From UMGS1251 sp036666555 (lineage in GTDB: Bacteria; Bacillota; Clostridia; Lachnospirales; Lachnospiraceae): DNA of 64,000 nt. Shown here piece by piece: positions 54,333 to 62,426 of the stretch. The stretch covers positions 62,001 to 126,000 of the forward strand of contig JAVWVS010000002.1 of NCBI GenBank assembly GCA_036666555.1, given 5' to 3'. Under the pieces are notes generated by a model, which was given only the letters and a program-made list of their open reading frames with translations, was not told where the DNA came from and did no database searches. How positions within the stretch are numbered: position 1 is the first letter of the stretch; the number at the start of each line of letters is the position of its first letter. The position numbers were made by a program, and so were the translations under genes.

Positions 54333-54375
54333 AAAACTCACCCCAAGCCAAATCATATTGGCTTGGGGTGAGTTT
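54333..54375 (-). terminator. Terminator of TasA-like paralogue 3
   Basis: Very stable hairpin: AAACTCACCCCAAGCCAA pairs over 18 bp with its complement around a 6-base loop. A tract of T follows on the minus strand. Confidence 0.85.
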
Positions 54376-54393
54376 CTCTTCTCTTGATATACT

Positions 54394-55005
54394 TTATTTA
54401 TACTCTTCGATTGTTGCTTCTGGCCATCCTGTAATTTGAGTGCCACTCATGGTTGGTGTCACATTCGCTGCTTGAATTGCTTCTGCCTGAATAGAAATAT
54501 TGAAACTACCCATTGCATATTTATTTCCTAAATCTGCAGGAATCGTCACGGTCGTAAACACAGGTGCAAGAGCTTCGCCTTTTGTCACTTTTGCTTGATA
54601 GTAATAGTAACCATCCGTACCTTTCACCCAATCTGCAGGATCAATATTTAAAAATCCCATCACTTGGGCGTCTGTAAAAGAGTTTCCACTCACTTGTGGT
54701 GTAATCATCACACGCACATAAGCATCTTCTGAAGTCCCTGCTACAGTGACTACCGGTTTTTTTGAAAGCACATCTCCCGGCATTACATTGTCAAATTTCA
54801 AACCATTATTAGGTACATCTGTTACTCCTTCTTTACCATCCGCTGCTACGGTGGTTTCTGTTAAGCTAATATCCACATTCCCCATAGTTACTACATTCTT
54901 CTTTATATCCGTCTTATCTGTGAAATACGCAAGAGTTGCTCCGATTCCTACTACTGCTACTAGCGCCAACGATACCACCATTGCTGCGACTTTTTTCTTA
55001 CTCAT
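54394..55005 (-). CDS. TasA/camelysin-like fibre protein (paralogue 3)
   Basis: 203 residues; start at 55005 with AAAGGAG upstream. Signal KKKVAAMVVSLALVAVVGIGATLAYFTDKTDIKKN is the purest ATLAYFTD SipW signature in the window. Mature part: beta-rich, with VVTMGNVDISLTETTV and the strands VRVMITPQVSG and SFNISIQAEAIQA typical of TasA-family domains. Lies just after sipW on the same strand but has its own promoter with SARP-type repeat and its own terminator. Confidence 0.9.
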   Translation of the reverse strand: MSKKKVAAMVVSLALVAVVGIGATLAYFTDKTDIKKNVVTMGNVDISLTETTVAADGKEGVTDVPNNGLKFDNVMPGDVLSKKPVVTVAGTSEDAYVRVMITPQVSGNSFTDAQVMGFLNIDPADWVKGTDGYYYYQAKVTKGEALAPVFTTVTIPADLGNKYAMGSFNISIQAEAIQAANVTPTMSGTQITGWPEATIEEYK

Positions 55006-55067
55006 AATATTTCTCCTTTTTCTCTTTATTCTGTTTTGTTTACTAGTTTTCATTTCTATGCACTTAT

Positions 55068-55098
55068 CTTATAACAGTTCAGTCACAGGTTGGTCACA
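55068..55098 (-). promoter_or_regulatory. SARP-type direct repeat and -10 of TasA-like paralogue 3
   Basis: Minus strand: TGTGACC (55092-55098), 4 bp, TGTGACT (55081-55087), 7 bp, TATAAG (55068-55073). Third copy with identical layout, lying directly after the sipW stop. Confidence 0.78.
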
Positions 55099-55109
55099 CC
55101 ATTAGCATT

Positions 55110-55616
55110 TTATTTGCTTTTTTCTTTGTGTTTCGTTTCTTTTGTGAAAATATCCGGCAGAAACATGAGCAGGAGTAAAATGAATACAACGGCTGCCACC
55201 GCTGCAATTCCCAGGGGGGTCTTAATATAAATGCTAATATATCCCAACAGCGGAATACTAAATGCCATCTTCCCTACTATTTGTGCAAATGTTACCGGCT
55301 CTGCATCTTCCGTATCATTGGCATCACCCTTGGTAATATAATTTCCGGTCGCCGCATCTATACCGGCAATTCGATGAGTCACTCTGGTATTTCCCCCCAG
55401 TTGATAAGTCACCACATCCTTCACCTTTAAATCTTCCGGGCTGATATCTTTTTTCACATAGACCACCGAACCCACCGGAATACCCGGTTCCATGCTACCA
55501 CTAACCACTGCCATGGTTTCATATCCCAGCAGCCTTGGTACGAATAAAGAAATTGCAATCGCCGCCAATACAATCAAAAGGATCGTACTTAAAAATCCAC
55601 ACACTTTTTTCAACAT
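55110..55616 (-). CDS. sipW: SipW-type signal peptidase I
   Basis: 168 residues. N-terminal membrane helix (about 7-27), then the catalytic box MAVVSGSMEPGIPVGSVVYV with serine 41, and VTHRI with histidine 81 replacing the lysine of ordinary bacterial type I peptidases, the ER-type Ser/His dyad of SipW. A second membrane helix lies near 135-155. In Bacillus SipW releases TasA and TapA from their signals; here it sits among four TasA-like genes. Its start follows a promoter overlapping the upstream terminator. Confidence 0.92.
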   Translation of the reverse strand: MLKKVCGFLSTILLIVLAAIAISLFVPRLLGYETMAVVSGSMEPGIPVGSVVYVKKDISPEDLKVKDVVTYQLGGNTRVTHRIAGIDAATGNYITKGDANDTEDAEPVTFAQIVGKMAFSIPLLGYISIYIKTPLGIAAVAAVVFILLLLMFLPDIFTKETKHKEKSK

Positions 55617-55653
55617 TGTAAAACTCCTCTCGTATTTTCATTTTCTTCTTTTC

Positions 55654-55682
55654 ATTATAACTCCAAATATAAAATCAGTGAA
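55654..55682 (-). promoter_or_regulatory. Possible sipW promoter
   Basis: Minus-strand TTCACT (55677-55682), 17-bp spacer and a perfect TATAAT (55654-55659), about 40 bp before the sipW ATG. The -35 box is part of the preceding terminator stem. No SARP-type repeat is present here. Confidence 0.45.
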
Positions 55683-55704
55683 GGTTTTCCTCCACTGATT
55701 TTAT
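55671..55704 (-). terminator. Terminator after TasA-like paralogue 4
   Basis: AAAATCAGTG pairs with CACTGATTTT around a 14-base loop region, followed by TTTTATATTT on the minus strand. It separates the fibro-slime/paralogue 4 unit from sipW, perhaps incompletely. Confidence 0.65.
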
Positions 55705-55717
55705 TTTCGCTTACTTC

Positions 55718-56251
55718 TTACTTTGCTGTTCCAAAAACTGCTGTTTGCTTATCATACGCTGCCCATATCTCTTTTATATTCTTTGTAATGGTTCCATCCA
55801 CGCGGGCTTCTGCCTGAACCGCTTCCTGATAGCAGGTAATTTCAAAGTCTCCAGTAAATCCCTTTTTTAAATTAGCTCCGGTAAAAATGGCATCTGTTTT
55901 TCCCTTAGGCGCAACTGCCGTTTGATAGTAATAGAACCCATCCTTTCCATCCGTCCAATTTTCGCTCCATCCGGTAATGTCCGCTGCACCTTCTGGGGAA
56001 ACCGTCACCCGCATCCGAATATAGCAATCATTCTTTCCGGTGTTGGTCACAACCGGTTTCTTCGTGATTTTATTCCCCTCGGTTGCAACTTCCTCCGTGA
56101 TTTCTGTAGTAACATTTCCTATGGAAAATGTATTTTTCTTTAGTTCTGTTTGTGCCTGATAATATGCATATGTGACACCAATCGCACCGCCTAATAAGCA
56201 AAGAGAAAGTAGCGCAACAACTATTTTATGTTTTTTCATGATATTTTTCAT
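55718..56251 (-). CDS. TasA/camelysin-like fibre protein (paralogue 4, divergent)
   Basis: 177 residues, the most divergent of the four. The N-terminus KKHKIVVALLSLCLLGGAIGVTYAYYQAQTELKKNTF fits the SipW-type signal (TYAYY instead of TLAY). The mature part has strands as in the other paralogues (SIGNVTTEITEEVATEGNK, IRMRVTVSPEG). It starts 17 bp after the fibro-slime gene and shares its transcript. It could be a fibre nucleator (TapA-like role) or linker to the large protein; that is speculative. Confidence 0.85.
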   Translation of the reverse strand: MKNIMKKHKIVVALLSLCLLGGAIGVTYAYYQAQTELKKNTFSIGNVTTEITEEVATEGNKITKKPVVTNTGKNDCYIRMRVTVSPEGAADITGWSENWTDGKDGFYYYQTAVAPKGKTDAIFTGANLKKGFTGDFEITCYQEAVQAEARVDGTITKNIKEIWAAYDKQTAVFGTAK

Positions 56252-56268
56252 TTTGTTCTACTCCCTTC

Positions 56269-59200
56269 TTACTGATTGTCTTGATCTTCATTTAGCAGTG
56301 ACGTTTTGTTCGTAAGATTACTTACATCCACCTTCTTGTTCAGTACATTTTTAGCAGCATCGGTTTCTGTGGTTAATTTATCTGGTTTGCAAGTGATGCT
56401 TCCATCTGCATTTACAGTAAACTTGTTCACCACTACATCGGTATGAGAATAATTGCTTTCATAGGTTCTCTTGTTGGTGTAGGTAACCGTTTCCCCCTCT
56501 GCAGTATCCAATTCGACACTTCTTACTGCTTCCCCTTGAAGTGTATACCGCATGGTGTCCAACTCTTCTACCTGATAAGTTCCAAAAGGAAGATTACCGA
56601 TGGTAACTGATTGTGATGTTTTAGAATCTTCTGTAAATCTCATGGTTTTGTATAGTACCACACCATCCGGACAAGTGATTTTAAAAGTAAAGATTCCATC
56701 GCCGTTCACCGACTCCAATCCCTCAATGTTCTTTATTATGGTAAGCTGGGACAATTTCATTGTATTCGTGACAGTCACGGTTGCATTGGACTTTAGTTTA
56801 AGCTTTCCTGATGCTTCTGATTCTGTCTGTATTTGTTCTGCACCTTCGACTTGATAACTTGGTTCCTGGTATTTTTCTGTAGTGTTATTTAACGCATCTA
56901 AATTACTTTCTTTTACTTCAAAACTAGTTCCCGATGGTATATTTCTAATTTCCACGCGGTCCTTCGCCTTTAAGTTGATTTTCCCTTCCTCAGCCGGGGT
57001 CGTCTCCGGAATTGAGGAGCCATTCAGATAGTACACACCTGTATACAATTTTCCGCCAATTTTGACCGTCATTTCAAATTCATCTCGTGATATTTGCCCT
57101 GATGACATTTGCTTCTGAATCATTATGTTTTTCTGATTGGTTCCGGCGCAATGATTTAAAAACCGGAAGGTAACTGCCTCACTATTTCCTACAGTCAAAG
57201 CCTGACTTCGGACAATCCACGTTCCTGCTTTTTCATCCTTAATCAGGGCACCGTTTCCATCTTTGATTTGTGCACCATTTACCTGGAAATCATCATATTC
57301 TTGTTGGACTACGTCGACTTCTTCTACAAAATATTTTTTATTTCGTTCTGCCAGCTGATTGAACTGTGCCTTTTGCCCATGTTTTAAATAAAATTTTCCA
57401 TCTGCAGCAGTTGTTTTCGCCTCTTCCTCCTGATTCCCATCTACTAATGTATATGACTGGTTTTTAGCCAATTGATACTTTGTATTGGAATCATTCGGTC
57501 CAGTAATCGTTCCCTTTTCATCTTCTACATACAATTTAAATCCAAAATCAACATCACTGTATGCACCTTCATTGATATTTGTAATTTCTTTTTCTACATT
57601 TACACTTCCCTTAGGAACCGTTGGAATGTTGAAATCAATCTTACAGTTAGATGCACCCGCACCACGCTCCATATAAAATACTTTCAAAGTATGCTCGGTA
57701 TAGTCTCCGAATGTATCCCCATTGAAAGCACTTGTATCTTCTCTTGCATTCTGAAACATCTGCTTAATTGTAGTGCCTTTCTCATTTTTAACTGTTACTT
57801 TACCTGTTGCAAAGTTAATGGATCCGGAACGTGCATCATGAATGCCTCCGATATCCAATACCAGAACATCATCAATGTACACCCACATATCATCGTCACC
57901 ATTAAAATTGAAACATACCGGCTTGCCATTTTTATCAAGTCCACCCTGAGGTTGTGGAAATGCCGCTTCTACAGTCATACCAAAGAAATAGTTATTATCA
58001 CCTTGCGTTTTGTACAACGGTTCCCCATATCGGGAATCATTGGTATTTAATTTTTCCCCGTTTTCATCATATAGATTTTGGGCAGTTTTAGCGGTTTTTC
58101 CAGCTTCAATGCCATTATAGGGCATGAAATTTCCACGGTTGAAATAAATAGCCTTGTCATCTTTCGGAGTTCCTATCTGGTCGTAAACGGTAAAGTCACT
58201 CCCCTCAAATCGTGCATAATTATCAAAACTACTATAATAGAAATGACCATCCACATCATACTTGCTTTTCAGAAACAAGTGATTGGCTTCCCCCTGATAT
58301 CTTTTACTCTTTGTACTAAAGGCTGTATCTAGTGAATCACCACCTTTTGTTACCGGTACACCATTCTTTAATTTGGGCTGAAGTAGTCCCTGCGTTGCAT
58401 CTTTCGTATACCTTCCTCCAATATCCGTATCCTTTGTAATTTCACTCTCGCCATTTTTTGTGTCATAGTCAAACATATGAATGGTAACGCCCTTGCTTGC
58501 ACTGTCTATGGTCTCAACCGTTGTCAACGGTTTCACTTCTGTTGGTTTTAAATAGATATGAACAGCCGTTGCTCTATTTGAAATATCAAATAGCACATTC
58601 TGTTTTTGGTTCTCATAAGGAATCGGATTCTGAGTGGTAGATGTTTGAATTTCTATCTTCTCCAGTGTATATTTCTCTGTATTCACCTCCACATAACATG
58701 CAATTTCACTTGCACTAAATTTTCGCGTATATGTTCCTTCTTTACCGTCTATATGAGATATGAATTTCACCTCATATGGATTCCGATTATTCTCGCTAGC
58801 ATTTGCCCATACATCAAATGGATCTTTCTTTAAGTCTATCACTTTTTCATCACAATCCACTGGCTGCGGTTTCTCTTTTTCATAAATCATAAAGATCTGT
58901 TCACTCTGATCAAGAGGCATATAGTTACCACCACTTTTGCTATTATACTTCCATCCGCGATCATATTTAACTCTATAAGCCTGCGTTACCTTTTCTGTAA
59001 TAGCACTCTTTTCATCCGTTGCCACAGTTGACTTTGCATACCGATATCCACCAATATTACCGGCCACTTCACTCAGTTTGATTGAGCTATTCTTAGTAAT
59101 ACTTCCACTTATATCAGAACCTACCTCTTTTCCATCTGTATCAATACGCTTTATTTGTATGGTTTGTGTACTAGAACCGCTTCCCTTCCATGTCAACGTA

Positions 59201-60441
59201 TAGATAGAAAACCCATTGGCGGCTACAAAGTTCACATTTTGTACTGCTGCATCTTCTGTCTTTTGAATCTCCGCACCCTCTACGGTCTCTAATTTTTTAT
59301 TTCCATTTGTTTCTTCTTGAATGTGTCCTAATGTTACTTCTTGAGAGTTCACATCTTCCGGTTTCACAGATTGCTTAAAGTGCAAGGAAACACTCACTGC
59401 TTTGCTTGGCTCTACTTCTTTTCCCTCTTTTAGAAAAGAAATGTCATATGCAAGAAATCCACCTACTTCCGTTCCTTTTGCTTTCGCATCTTCCGTCAGC
59501 ATCTTCTCTGTCTCTGCATATTTTTTTCCCTCTTGTACCGGAGTTACTTGAATCTCGGCTCCAAGGATAGCAGAATCTAAGCGGTTGGTGGTAATGGTTG
59601 CTTGTACCGTATCATCTTCGTACTGATATTCAATCGTTGCATCATCATTGGTTCCAATGGTAAACTCTTCAAAATTCGTTGTCTCAAAAGAAAGTTCATT
59701 GATTCTGGTTCCATCTTCATTAAAAGAAACGACTTTCTTATCATCTGCAATCTGTCCTAACTGCAGTGCTTCCGCATTACTTTGGTCATCTAAGTAATAG
59801 ACCTCTACGTTGGAACCATCTGCTAACATATTGCCCAGAATAAATCCCTCTTTATATTTCAATGAAACAGATACCTTCCCACTGGGTTCCAATACTTCTC
59901 CATCTTTTACAAAATGAATATTGTAAGACAAGTACTCTAACATACGAATATTTTGTTCTGCCGTTTGCTTTTCAAATAATGCTTGAAAGCTGTCGTAGTA
60001 AGACTGAATCGTCTGATTCGGTTTTTCTTCATTCACTTGATTGAAAATTGGTAATACTTCCAGTGTTACTCCTGCCGGAAGACTTTCCGGTGTCTCTAAG
60101 TTCACATCCACGGTCATATCTGTAAACTCATAGGTAAACTGAGCAGTGGTATTCATCGTAGGAACTACCTCCTGAGGAACTGGTTCTGCTACCGGTTCTG
60201 CCACTGGTTCTACTACCGGTTCTGCCACTGGTTCAGCCACCGACTCTGATACCTCCTGTGGTGCCTCTACTTTTGGTTCTGTATCTTTTGCTGGATTCGA
60301 ACTAGGTTCCGCTGTTGCTTGGGTAGCCTGGGTCGTATCGCCACCTCCCGCAGTGTCTGTCGCACCTGCTACCAGTGCATTAGACATTACCATTGTTAAA
60401 GTCAAAAGCATTGCCATCATTTTCTTACATCTAGACTTCAT
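56269..60441 (-). CDS. Large fibro-slime domain surface protein (1390 residues)
   Basis: Signal peptide (about 1-27), a Pro/Glu/Val repeat region (about 60-95), two related beta domains (about 100-420), a long middle region, a fibro-slime domain (PA14-like; about 720-930, with CFNFNGDDDMWVYIDDVLVLDIGGIHDARSG; key residues in GDDDMW) that in relatives is a calcium- and carbohydrate-binding lectin fold, then three Cna-B or DUF5979-like beta domains (starting about 935, 1110 and 1230). The C-terminus ends without LPXTG motif or membrane helix. AAGGAGG site. First gene of a unit with paralogue 4; carries a SARP-type repeat. Confidence 0.87.
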   Translation of the reverse strand: MKSRCKKMMAMLLTLTMVMSNALVAGATDTAGGGDTTQATQATAEPSSNPAKDTEPKVEAPQEVSESVAEPVAEPVVEPVAEPVAEPVPQEVVPTMNTTAQFTYEFTDMTVDVNLETPESLPAGVTLEVLPIFNQVNEEKPNQTIQSYYDSFQALFEKQTAEQNIRMLEYLSYNIHFVKDGEVLEPSGKVSVSLKYKEGFILGNMLADGSNVEVYYLDDQSNAEALQLGQIADDKKVVSFNEDGTRINELSFETTNFEEFTIGTNDDATIEYQYEDDTVQATITTNRLDSAILGAEIQVTPVQEGKKYAETEKMLTEDAKAKGTEVGGFLAYDISFLKEGKEVEPSKAVSVSLHFKQSVKPEDVNSQEVTLGHIQEETNGNKKLETVEGAEIQKTEDAAVQNVNFVAANGFSIYTLTWKGSGSSTQTIQIKRIDTDGKEVGSDISGSITKNSSIKLSEVAGNIGGYRYAKSTVATDEKSAITEKVTQAYRVKYDRGWKYNSKSGGNYMPLDQSEQIFMIYEKEKPQPVDCDEKVIDLKKDPFDVWANASENNRNPYEVKFISHIDGKEGTYTRKFSASEIACYVEVNTEKYTLEKIEIQTSTTQNPIPYENQKQNVLFDISNRATAVHIYLKPTEVKPLTTVETIDSASKGVTIHMFDYDTKNGESEITKDTDIGGRYTKDATQGLLQPKLKNGVPVTKGGDSLDTAFSTKSKRYQGEANHLFLKSKYDVDGHFYYSSFDNYARFEGSDFTVYDQIGTPKDDKAIYFNRGNFMPYNGIEAGKTAKTAQNLYDENGEKLNTNDSRYGEPLYKTQGDNNYFFGMTVEAAFPQPQGGLDKNGKPVCFNFNGDDDMWVYIDDVLVLDIGGIHDARSGSINFATGKVTVKNEKGTTIKQMFQNAREDTSAFNGDTFGDYTEHTLKVFYMERGAGASNCKIDFNIPTVPKGSVNVEKEITNINEGAYSDVDFGFKLYVEDEKGTITGPNDSNTKYQLAKNQSYTLVDGNQEEEAKTTAADGKFYLKHGQKAQFNQLAERNKKYFVEEVDVVQQEYDDFQVNGAQIKDGNGALIKDEKAGTWIVRSQALTVGNSEAVTFRFLNHCAGTNQKNIMIQKQMSSGQISRDEFEMTVKIGGKLYTGVYYLNGSSIPETTPAEEGKINLKAKDRVEIRNIPSGTSFEVKESNLDALNNTTEKYQEPSYQVEGAEQIQTESEASGKLKLKSNATVTVTNTMKLSQLTIIKNIEGLESVNGDGIFTFKITCPDGVVLYKTMRFTEDSKTSQSVTIGNLPFGTYQVEELDTMRYTLQGEAVRSVELDTAEGETVTYTNKRTYESNYSHTDVVVNKFTVNADGSITCKPDKLTTETDAAKNVLNKKVDVSNLTNKTSLLNEDQDNQ
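60181..60240 (-). repeat. Tandem VAEPV-type coding repeat
   Basis: Imperfect 12-15-base repeats (plus strand GGTTCTGCCACT/GGTTCTACTACC type) encode repeats of EPVAEPV. It makes an extended, rigid spacer near the N-terminus of the large surface protein and may vary in copy number. Confidence 0.75.
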
Positions 60442-60523
60442 ATTTCTCCTCCTTATTGCGTTCTTTATCCTCTATTCATCTGATTTTTCTATGAATCAGC
60501 ATATTTTACACATCTACAATTAT

Positions 60524-60556
60524 AATATAGCAATATCCAGTCACACCAAGGTCACA
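60524..60556 (-). promoter_or_regulatory. SARP-type direct repeat and -10 of the fibro-slime unit
   Basis: Minus strand: TGTGACC (60550-60556), 4 bp, TGTGACT (60539-60545), then 9 bp to TATATT (60524-60529); a TATAAT lies five bases farther. The heptamers are the same as in the three TasA-like promoters, the spacing to -10 slightly longer. Confidence 0.7.
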
Positions 60557-60590
60557 TCATGATTATTTTTTTCTATATTGTATCAAAGAA

Positions 60591-60630
60591 GCTGTTGCTA
60601 AAGTGGTATACTTCTCTCTTTAGCAACAGC
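60591..60630 (-). terminator. Terminator of the SARP-orphan protein unit
   Basis: GCTGTTGCTAAAG pairs over 13 bp with CTTTAGCAACAGC around a 14-base loop. Short T-rich tract on the minus strand. Confidence 0.65.
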
Positions 60631-60641
60631 CTCCATTTTTC

Positions 60642-61055
60642 TTACAGTAGTCCCATACATTCCAATACGCTTTCAAACGTTCCAATCATTGTTCCTGCCG
60701 GATCTTTTAAGATTCCTTGCCACTCTGACCAGCTTCTGGATGTCATAATCAAATCCACCGTTTTTACTTTCCCTCTTGATTTTCCTATCTCTTCGGATGT
60801 CCAATAGCGTCTTGGATTCGCACAATAAGCATTGTACTTTACTTCCTTTTTTTGGAAACTTCGCAGTACTTGACAAGGCTGCGGGTTACCAATAAGATTA
60901 AATACTTCATCAATCTTTTGTATCATATCCTGTCTGCTTGTAAATAAGCACTCCTTCTCCAAGGCCACAGCGCAGATTCTTCCGGCGATTTCAGTTTTTT
61001 CCCAATCAATGCAGATTCGTATACTATTACTTGGAAATCCTCTTTCTTCTTCCAC
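60642..61055 (-). CDS. Orphan protein downstream of the SARP regulator, unknown
   Basis: 137 residues from the GTG at 61055 (AAAGGGGG at seven bases), or 144 from a GTG at 61076 with AAGGG near the SARP stop; both are possible. Two-layer alpha/beta outline (SNSIRICIDWEKTEIAGRICAVALEKECLFTS at the start), with conserved-looking NAYCANPRRYWTSEEI and SRSWSEWQGILKDPAG. I do not recognise a family. Its strict coupling to the SARP gene suggests a helper of that regulator. Confidence 0.6.
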   Translation of the reverse strand: MEEERGFPSNSIRICIDWEKTEIAGRICAVALEKECLFTSRQDMIQKIDEVFNLIGNPQPCQVLRSFQKKEVKYNAYCANPRRYWTSEEIGKSRGKVKTVDLIMTSRSWSEWQGILKDPAGTMIGTFESVLECMGLL

Positions 61056-61079
61056 AAAAGTTCCCCCTTTGTTCACACT

Positions 61080-62294
61080 CTATTTCCCTTCTATTTCATT
61101 CATACTATATTGTAACCTTATTTTACTGCGTCGATTCTCACTGTAAAATAATTTATCAATCCGATTCATTACCTTTTTGGCAGTCTCGTACTGACAGGTA
61201 GGAAGTAGCACAATAAATTGTGTCCCGCTATATCTGGCAATCACATCTCCGGAACGTAACGAACTTAGCAATACTTTTTTCAATTGCTCCATATTTGTAT
61301 AGATCAAGTCTCGATAAGACTGACTTTCTTCTTCCACTCCTATCGTAGGAATTACCGTAATCAAAGATAAGTATACAGACATTCCAAAACGACCGGCTCT
61401 GCGTACTTCCAAATCATAAGTCTTTTTAAAAACTCCATATTCACATAAAAACGCGCCGGAATTCTCCTCTTCCTGCAATTCTCTTTGGATCGTCGCAATG
61501 TCAAGTTTTTGCTCGTGATTCTGTTTTAGCAGTTCCTCATATACCGTTCTCAGTTCGTCCGAGGGTCGTACGCCCAAGTTCTCGTACAAAATATTTATTG
61601 CTTTTTGGTAATGCTCTATGGCAAGTTTCGTTTCATTCTGCCCCACAAGCGCTTTCACAAAGAGACAGTGTATGTCTTCATCTAAAACATCAATTTTCAA
61701 TGCCACATGACATACTTGTGCCAGTTCTTCATATCTGGATTCTTCTTCCAGTAATGCTCCAAATTCTTTCACCATTGTTAAATACATATAATGATAATAC
61801 GTAGATAGGGAGGCAATCCAGTACTCATCCGTGTGTTTTGGTAAAAACATACCTTTGTACAATTCCACGGCCTTCCGGTATCGGTAGATTTGTTCCTTAG
61901 CATCGTGCAGGTTCCCGGCTGGCTTACAGCATTGCTCGAATTCCTCAATGTCTGTTACCACTTCCACTTCATCCGTCCATCGGTACGCACTGCGACCTGT
62001 AATAATAAATTCTTGTTCCGGCCACTGCTTTTTAAGTAACATCCGAAGCCGATACATAAGATTCTTCAATGCACCCGTTGGATTGTCACTGCTTTCCTCC
62101 TGCCACAAGACCTCCGTCACTTCTTGAATAGAAATATCTTTTCTATAATGGCAAAAGAAATACACTAACAATTTCGTAAGCATCTCTGAACGAATGCTTC
62201 CTTCATCCAATGTGCCGCCCATTCCCTCAACCTTCAAATGGTCAAACATCTGCACATATAATTTTTTATTCTCTGTCTCTTCTGCTTTTTTCAT
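61080..62294 (-). CDS. SARP/BTAD transcriptional activator fused to a degenerate GGDEF-like domain
   Basis: 404 residues. N-terminal winged helix of OmpR type (about 10-105; MLTKLLVYFFCHYRKDISIQEVTEVLW), a BTAD tetratricopeptide domain (about 110-260; SARP family), then a C-terminal domain (about 290-400) that resembles a diguanylate cyclase fold: SVYLSLITVIPTI, LRSGDVIARYSGTQFIVLLPTCQYETAKKVMNRI. The RYGGDEF signature is RYSGTQF here, so catalysis is very unlikely, though ligand or protein binding may remain. GGGAGTGA site before the ATG. Adjacent SARP-type repeats are its likely targets. Confidence 0.85.
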   Translation of the reverse strand: MKKAEETENKKLYVQMFDHLKVEGMGGTLDEGSIRSEMLTKLLVYFFCHYRKDISIQEVTEVLWQEESSDNPTGALKNLMYRLRMLLKKQWPEQEFIITGRSAYRWTDEVEVVTDIEEFEQCCKPAGNLHDAKEQIYRYRKAVELYKGMFLPKHTDEYWIASLSTYYHYMYLTMVKEFGALLEEESRYEELAQVCHVALKIDVLDEDIHCLFVKALVGQNETKLAIEHYQKAINILYENLGVRPSDELRTVYEELLKQNHEQKLDIATIQRELQEEENSGAFLCEYGVFKKTYDLEVRRAGRFGMSVYLSLITVIPTIGVEEESQSYRDLIYTNMEQLKKVLLSSLRSGDVIARYSGTQFIVLLPTCQYETAKKVMNRIDKLFYSENRRSKIRLQYSMNEIEGK

Positions 62295-62320
62295 ATGCTC
62301 ACTCCCATTTCGTCACTTCT

Positions 62321-62349
62321 ATTCTACTCACAATCGACTTCTCTGTCAA
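62321..62349 (-). promoter_or_regulatory. Promoter of the SARP gene
   Basis: Minus-strand TTGACA (62344-62349), 17-bp spacer and TAGAAT (62321-62326), close to sigma-A consensus. There is no SARP-type repeat here, so the regulator does not appear to control its own gene by that site. Confidence 0.65.
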
Positions 62350-62370
62350 ATTTTTTTGATTTTCGGAGCG

Positions 62371-62413
62371 CAAAATGGTATCTCCACCACAAATGTAGTC
62401 AAGATACCATTTT
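62371..62413 (-). terminator. Terminator of the repeat surface-protein gene
   Basis: AAAATGGTATCT pairs over 12 bp with AGATACCATTTT with an 18-base loop between. It separates the surface-protein unit from the SARP gene. Confidence 0.65.
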
Positions 62414-62426
62414 ATATTTTCATTTT

